Shown here: positions 56,501 to 62,000 of the stretch, one piece after another
How positions within the stretch are numbered: the first letter of the stretch is position 1
Layout: every line of letters begins with the position of its first letter
Assembly (NCBI GenBank): GCA_009746045.1
Contig: RPFO01000130.1
Location: forward strand, 2,661,368-2,723,367
Reading direction: 5' to 3'
DNA: 62,000 nucleotides
Origin: Mesostigma viride
Taxonomy: Eukaryota; Streptophyta; Mesostigmatophyceae; Mesostigmatales; Mesostigmataceae
Position numbers and translations under genes: made by a program
Notes under the pieces: model-generated
What the model was told of the DNA's origin: nothing
The model's input: only the letters and a program-made list of their open reading frames with translations
Database searches by the model: none

Positions 56501-56958
56501 AAATGTCAGCGATCGGCAGTTTCGATAAATCCGGTGTAATTAGCCCGGGAATCTGGAAATCGATCGCGAACGATGTCGCTGAATGCTTTAGGAAGCTTTT
56601 TAGCAGTTCCATCAGCGTTGATCCACCCCATCCGGGCCGAAAAATGGCGGTATGCTGCATGACGAAAAATATTGTTGGCTGCGTTGCGGTCGGTTGGAGG
56701 TTCGTGGTTTTTCCCAGCCGAGCCGGCCGCTACGAGACCGTCGCGCGAGAGTAGATCATCTAATTTTATGTCGGAACACTTGGACTCAACCTGCCATGCT
56801 TGCAGGGCCAAAATACTCTCGCGTTCCAGCTTTTTATCCGACCGCGTGACCGCCATCGCACCCACTCCGCACGTGCATTCGTCCACCCTCCACTTTTCAC
56901 TCAGTGCGTCCGGCGGGAATTTTTTTGGCGCGGAAAAAATTCGCCGCGCCGAGTCCCC
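53501..56958 (-). mobile_element. DNA transposon with Mutator-like transposase, flanked by TTAA, 3458 bp
   Basis: The ends are GGGGACTCG (53501-53509) and its complement CGAGTCCCC (56950-56958), each bordered outside by TTAA (53497-53500 and 56959-56962). The inverted repeat is only 9 bp, so boundaries rest on the pairing with TTAA plus the fact that the transposase gene (54023-56500) lies centrally. No longer flanking duplication of 8-10 bp was found. If TTAA is the target duplication, this is not typical of Mutator elements (8-11 bp). Confidence 0.65.
54023..56500 (-). pseudogene. Mutator-like transposase with AT-hooks and C-terminal PHD finger, frame-broken or intron-containing
   Basis: Blocks in order on the minus strand: a basic start (MGRKNARAKSQR) and two AT-hook motifs (RGRGRPKGSK, VGRPKGSKKKK) near 56.3-56.45 kb; a zinc-knuckle pattern CPEC..C..NPHC (about 55.9 kb); DGSWANRGYRSLLGQ and SSKWCAFC (about 55.4-55.5 kb); MEGAGAV and SDGDTSWYAQV (about 55.13-55.32 kb); RGYRACIRCNYHMG, LEHYHGNHTHC and WC (54.8-54.98 kb); FSSMEVLEGCCHNSSSNHNEF (about 54.6-54.7 kb). 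These match, in order, the hallmarks of Mutator-like transposases of the DGSW..DGD..WC..NE type. The PHD finger (54286-54023) has C-x2-C-x13-C-x4-C-x4-H-x2-C and WFCPLC. The blocks lie in at least three frames; some changes could be short introns, while the one near the C7 run at about 54.765 kb looks like an indel. Confidence 0.75.
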
Positions 56959-57404
56959 TTAAGGCATGAACGCAACTTAAGCCAACCCACAACTTAAGCC
57001 CCCGTGAATGACTGAACTGTAGCCGTGACAACAGCCACACAACTCTAGGCTGCATAGTCACAAGCTATGCACATAAGTGTGCACATAAGTCTATCAGCAG
57101 TGCTAGTCAGTGATGGTTAGTTATTATCTGCTGACTAGCACATGCACACAACTCGCAAGTGACTTCAGACAAGCTTCGGAAAAAATGCAAGTCGACCGCC
57201 GCGCGACCGACGTACGTACAACACCTCTTGATGCACCGGTCCATCGGGGTCGGGGAGATCCTCCACCGGCGATTTCAACATCCTGCCACATGTTTATGTA
57301 CCAACCCCAATGAAACGGTGGAAGACCGATTTTTATGGTGTAACCTCTAGGGAGTTTGGACCTGGTCATTGATTGGTTTATGGGCAGCCTGGACGTCTGA
57401 GCCT
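56959..57404. other. Spacer
   Basis: Starts with TTAAGGC and repeated AACTTAAG words related to the hairpin at 46.78 kb. No coding sequence recognised. Confidence 0.35.
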
Positions 57405-58864
57405 ATCATACAGGTGTCTACCCGCTCAATTATCTTTGGCATCACTGTCGCGCGTCGCCTCTTCGAGGAAATCGCTCTCCTGCAACCTGGTGAGTTTCCC
57501 GCCATCCTGATCTTCGTCGACTTCATCAAGGCTTTTGATTCTGTCCTCTGGGACGCTCTATGGGCTGTACTTGCTCGCGCTCGCGTCCCCACTCCCCTGA
57601 TTACCGTCATCCGCACGCTGTATGAGGGGTCGACCACTTCGGTGCGCACTCAACACGGCATTACCCTGCCATGCCCACTGCAGACCGGCGTCTGGCAGGG
57701 TTGCGTCCTGTCGCCGTACCTGTTTATTATTGTAGTGGATTATGTCATGCGCCAGGCACGTGCTCGCTTTGCTAGCATTGCAGGCCGTGCCCCTGGCCTA
57801 GCGATCACGAACGAGCTTGGGGAAGGGGGGCCGACTAACAAGCAGAACTTACTAGCTGACCTCATTTATGCCGACGACATCACGCTCATCGAGAAGCCGG
57901 AGTCTGCCCAACTTTGGCTGGACTGCCTGGCGCTCGAGGCTCGGGCGGTTGGTCTAGAAATCAGCCCCAAAACGGAGGCCCTGGCCCTCGGCATGGCAGG
58001 GCCCCCACCCACACTCCGCCTCTTAGACGATGCCGAGGTCAACTACCCTACTTCAGGCCGCTTCAAGCTGCTCGGCAGTTGGCTTCCCGACTGCGAGGAC
58101 GACATGACGACACGGATCGGCATGGCGTGGGCGCACCTCCATGACCACCGCCGCTGGTGGAGCAACCCCGCCCTACCCCGGATCGTCAAGCGTGACCTCT
58201 TCAAGGTCGTCATTCTGACGATCCTGACCTACGGCGCCGAGACGTGGACACTGATGCAGGAGCTGGAGCAACGACTCGACGGCGCCGTCACCAAGATGCT
58301 GCGCAAGGCATCCCCTTTGGTTTGCACATTAGTAATGAGGATTTGTACGCTGATTTGCCCTATGTTTCCCACATTATTAGGCACAGGCGCCTGGGCCTAG
58401 CCGGGCACCTGGCCCGCACAGATCAGGTAGATACATCAGATAGACTAGCTGGCACCAAGCCCGCCCAGCCTGGGCGATATGTCCTCACTTGGCGTGCCCC
58501 CGGCCGCGCGCGGCAGGGCCGCCACCCGTGGACTTTTCGTGATAGACTCGGCATGGACATGTGCTACGCTAGACGTGACGGGCTCACCCCCGGGCAGCCT
58601 CCTGGTTTGTCTGTAATATGGAGGCAGATGGTGCGCAAGGATAGATGGCAAGTAGTGATGAAGGAGACCACCCCCATGCCTGTGGGGGCTCCGCGTGTGA
58701 CCAAGTATGGCATTCATAGCGATTCGGGCCGCGGTGCCCACACCCCTGTAACTAGGACCTAGATGATAGCATATACCATTTATTCCATCCCATGTTCCCC
58801 TCCCACTGAGGACTTATGCTCACGTGACGCAGTCACGTGTCTATTAATTAATTAATTAATTAAT
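57405..58864 (+). mobile_element. LINE (family A) copy, 5'-truncated, with RT palm, C-terminal region and (TTAA)n tail
   Basis: The frame 57369-58400 contains FVDFIKAFDSVLWDALW, LQTGVWQGCVLSPYLFIIV and the catalytic YADD (57867-57878), then LLGSWLPDCEDDMTTRIG and TYGAETWTL. A 7-bp deletion near 58.305 kb, relative to the 26.3-kb copy, shifts the frame; the protein continues in another frame as IPFGLHISNEDLYADLPYVSHIIRH to the stop at about 58762. The 3' UTR ends with the CACGTGACGCAGTCACGTG hairpin and TTAA units (58841-58864). It is missing the endonuclease and the N-terminal RT. It is the continuous reference for the interrupted copy at 24-27 kb. Confidence 0.88.
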
Positions 58865-59183
58865 CACTGGCACCCCTGGCCTTGAGCTCACCTTTGCACA
58901 ACAAGCGTGGATATGGCTCCGCACATGCATGTTATATACAATCTGGACGGTGCGAAATGATGTGGTGTTCAATAGGCGCACAGTGTTCGACAAAGCTGGG
59001 ATTCTCTCACGCTTCATTTACCTATGGAACTCTGGCATGCGACGCTATTGGATGGTTGCAAATGAACAAAACAAAATCTGGGACCCTGGCGCGAACCAGG
59101 ATAAGCCCAGCCCACTTGAGATAGGAGGGGTGACATCTCCAGGCAAAATTTCCTGGGTAATAGGGGCCCGTCCCAGGGCCTGA
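58865..59183 (+). mobile_element. Second LINE C-terminal fragment (RT-associated WxxRN region)
   Basis: A plus frame reads LTFAQQAWIWLRTCMLYTIWTVRNDVVFNRR-type sequence. The IW-x2-RN-x2-VF signature is typical of the segment following the zinc-binding region at the C-terminus of plant and algal non-LTR retrotransposon polyproteins. It abuts the tail of the family A LINE, so it belongs to a different, older element. Confidence 0.5.
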
Positions 59184-60551
59184 CTGCTGCGGAACGCGCC
59201 GGCCCCTATTTGGATATAGGGGCTGGCGAGCAAAACGAAGGTCGGCGGCGGTGGCCCCTGATTACTGGCCCCCAATAGCGCGGCGCTACGTGGCAAGATG
59301 CGGCGCCACGTGGCATGATGCGCATGCCTCCCCGGTGACAAGGGCCAGGCAACTGGGCAAGTCTGCTGCTGTACACTGTGTACAATAGCGCGGCGTGAGG
59401 ATGCCGGCACGTTTTTTTTTGTTATGTGTGCAGGCTGCCTAAATAAATGGTGCTTAAAATGGTGGCATCTTGTTGGCTGCGCACCTGCTGAGCTTTTGAC
59501 AGATCTGTAAAGTTAGGGCCCGAAAAATACAGATGGCTAGGCGTATATGCAGATCTGTTTTTTTATTACAGATCTGTACGTAAACTCCGACGTAATGCCC
59601 TGACGTCTTCGAGACTCGTCCATGCATGCGGGCGGTGCGGCCAGTGGTACAAATACCTGTAAATTAGCTAAAATTAGTCAGCCATGGTTAAGTAAGCTAA
59701 TGGAATTTGAAGGCACGGTAAAACCAGTACTGAAAAGCTATCAGCCCAGTTCTCTCGCGTGTAGATTGTTTGCTTTCTCGACATTTTGTTCGGACGCGGA
59801 GTGCATTATCACGGGAAGCATAGCGATTGGTAGCCAACGATGGCGACGTACGTGAAGCCTCTGCTCTATGACGGGAAGGCATCTGGCGTTGCTGCAACTG
59901 GAATCAGGCCAGTGCCATGTTCGGCACCGTGCACGCGGAAATAAGGCGCCGTCACGTTAGATAGCACTGCTGAGGACGAGCTGCGCCTGCCTGCCCATAT
60001 TTACCGAGTTTGTCTCGCATCGCACTGCATTATTGCTGGCCAGACTTTGCTGTCTTTATGCCCGACAATCTGGTTCACGAACCGTTTTAATTTGCTGCGT
60101 GCGTGGCTCCTGCCCTTCCATGGCAATGTTTGCAATTTCGCACGTTTTCGTTGTGATTGTTGGCACATACTACATAGCCATGCACATGACATACTGCATG
60201 AAGGTCGCAAAGTTAGGTATAGTTTCTGTTTGTAAATCCTGAGTTATTGCTTCACACACGGTTCCTTGAAATGAAGGCCCTGGCCGAAGCTCGTTGCTTG
60301 CCAAAGCCTTCTTGTGTCGAAGAACAGCGGTTCTCAGTGGGCACATGAAAGAGACGTCGCGAGGCATTGTAAGATTTCCAACCACACGCTTGTCCTGTAA
60401 CCATGCAATTCATTCCATGTGCGTTATGAATCTGGCAGCTTGTGAGCCTGCAACCATTAATTGCAGTTTGGCACATGTTACAAGAAGTAGGCTCCTTGAA
60501 TTTAGGCTGCTTTCTCGCTTATTTTTGTTGATGCTATAGGCAACATTGGAC
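59184..60551. other. Spacer without recognisable genes
   Basis: Mixed sequence with no coding family seen on either strand. CAGATCTGT (59551-59559) and ACAGATCTG (59569-59577) form a short hairpin, with a further ACAGATCTGT at about 59500. A (T)8 run lies at about 59413. Confidence 0.4.
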
Positions 60552-60555
60552 TTAA

Positions 60556-61918
60556 CCCCTAAATGGTCTTGCTGCCGATTTTCCGCCAAAAAGTGACTTA
60601 CAGCCGATTTGTCGGCACCTACTCGGGGGACCAGTTTGCGAGAATACTATTGGGAATTAGGAAACGTTTAGCTGAGAAGAATGAAAGTTTATAAGTTTCT
60701 CCAGAACATGATACTAGGGTTTGCTATATTTTGACCAAGTTTAACAGGTGTTCCAGACCGTCAAAGTACAAGGGGTCAGGGTACTTTTTCACGTACAACG
60801 TGCATTCCGGAAAACGACGACCTGGCCATGGCGGCTTGCGCCCACGCATGGCATTTACGTTTGCGTTCGAATTTTCTGGCCAAACTTAGGATATTGATTT
60901 TATACGTCCTAAAGATCATACAGGCCAATTTTTGGTTCGCGGGAATGCCATTTGATAGGTGTCGGCAGCGTTCTTGCTGGAAAAAACTGCGATCAGGCCG
61001 GACGATAGAAACGTTGACAGCAATACCTGTCCGGCGTATTTTAAAGGATATATCGGTTTCTTTGTACTTTTTATGATACATATTAGTCGTAAACGTGCAA
61101 GGGTGGCCAGAAATCGCCGAATCCAGCGACCATGCTGCACAACTTTGGTGTGCCGAAATGCGCCATTTTGCGGCCACCGCCTGGGCCAAGGTAACGCCAT
61201 CCATGCCTGGTAAAGCTTAAGCATCGTATTCCTATCGATGTTTGACGTTTATATATACGTTCTTGCTTGTGTAGCACATTCTTTTTGCATTATTCATGCT
61301 CTTTCTTGACCCTGGCCTGGCCCCTTTCTAAAACACCCTTCTTAGATGCTTCCCTCAGTCAGTTGACCTGCCACAGGGTGATGGTGATAAGTTTTAGAGG
61401 CTGTATGGGTTTGAATACCTCCATACATGTTTGTTATACATTTCCCACACACATATTGCATGAGTGTGAGGCAGTTGGCTGGTCTCTGTGGCATCATCAA
61501 GCATGTAACCGGTGAGTAGAAGCTTCCCATTGTCAGCATGTGCCACCAGGTGTGCTGGCCATCACCTGGCAAGCTATAGCAGCTTAGGCCTAGTTTATCC
61601 TTGCTAGGGCAGGCTGAAATAGGCTTAAAATCACTAGTTTGTTGGTGGCTGCCTCCTAGAATGCATGCCTTGCGTAGGGTATCCGTACCACGTTACCTAC
61701 GTGCATGGACAAGGTGGCACCTGCACATAGGTGCCATGTAAGGGCAGTGTGATGATGCAGTTATGTTTCCCCATCATTGTGGAAGGGAAATGTATTGTTT
61801 GGCATGGTTGGGGGCCATATTAGTAGGTATTAGTAGGTAGTATGCCCACTCCTACCCCCTTGGTTGCTTTTTACCAACGGTACCCCTATGGGCTGTACTG
61901 GGTGTAACTGCTGGTATA
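60556..61918 (+). mobile_element. Second copy of the TTAA-flanked transposon, right end replaced or lost
   Basis: Begins TTAA then CCCCTAAATGGTC exactly as the 51439 copy and follows it at high identity (mostly single substitutions) for about 1.36 kb. Similarity stops after GGTATACC at about 61918, where the other copy continues with CACCCAAATGATG. The right inverted end is therefore not in the window. The left TTAA is 60552-60555. Confidence 0.9.
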
Positions 61919-62000
61919 CCTGTTGCGTGCCGGCCCTTTAGGACGGACGCAACAATGGAATAAATTATATACTTTGGCTTGTTGTCATAGTCCGTAGGAC
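61919..62000. other. Sequence beyond the TTAA-element breakpoint, with hairpin
   Basis: TGTTGCGT and ACGCAACA form an 8-bp stem around GCCGGCCCTTTAGGACGG, immediately at the point where the element copy is interrupted. It could be the terminus of another insertion that continues past the window. Nothing else can be said. Confidence 0.4.

Noticed and set aside
1-62000. tRNA, rRNA or other structural RNA genes; telomeric repeats
   Set aside because: None was seen by eye: no TTTTAGGG-type tracts and no obvious tRNA box A/B pair. A dedicated scan could still find a small RNA.

Overview
The window looks like nuclear DNA of a green alga (chlorophyte). It is GC-rich, its genes are split by GT-AG introns with long C-rich acceptor tracts, TGTAA polyadenylation motifs lie behind two genes, it encodes a plastid-type isopropylmalate isomerase, and it carries a Penelope-like element with the GIY-YIG nuclease in front of the reverse transcriptase, an arrangement I know from the algal Chlamys group. 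I do not name a species.

Only four host genes are recognisable. (1) Isopropylmalate isomerase large subunit (minus, 557-3325), with its last exon off the left edge. (2) ELP3 (plus, 3992-9120), reconstructed as seven exons giving 549 residues. (3) A ZNF622/REI1-type pre-60S ribosome factor (minus, 27175-31184), five exons, 401 residues. (4) A large TPR protein (plus, 32246-36819) with one frame break in a G homopolymer. Genes 1 and 2 are divergent, as are 3 and 4. No shared pathway links them.

The remainder is almost all mobile or simple-sequence DNA. 10-23 kb: huge tetranucleotide arrays (GGAC, GGAT, GGGT, GGGC, all G-rich on the plus strand) interleaved with decayed minus-strand LINEs and short retroelement 3' ends. 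24.06-27.1 kb: a three-level nested insertion (dispersed repeat D, containing a LINE, containing an ORF1-only retroelement). 37.5-45 kb: the Penelope-like element, a second fragment of it, and repeat remnants. 45.26-46.57 kb: a hAT-type element with an exact 8-bp target duplication. 46.9-53.43 kb: a single plus-strand ORF1-only retroelement blown apart by four younger insertions. 53.5-56.96 kb: a TTAA-flanked transposon encoding a broken Mutator-like transposase with AT-hooks and a PHD finger. 57.4-62 kb: a LINE copy, a second LINE C-terminal fragment and a second TTAA element.

The most interesting content is (a) a family of retroelements that carry only an L1-ORF1-like protein and no reverse transcriptase, comparable in plan to mammalian HAL1 half-LINEs, with a 1966-bp copy bounded by target duplications; (b) the Mutator-like/PHD transposase in an element apparently targeting TTAA; (c) the domain-permuted Penelope-like element. 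Exon boundaries, target duplications and empty sites were read by eye; no similarity search was run.
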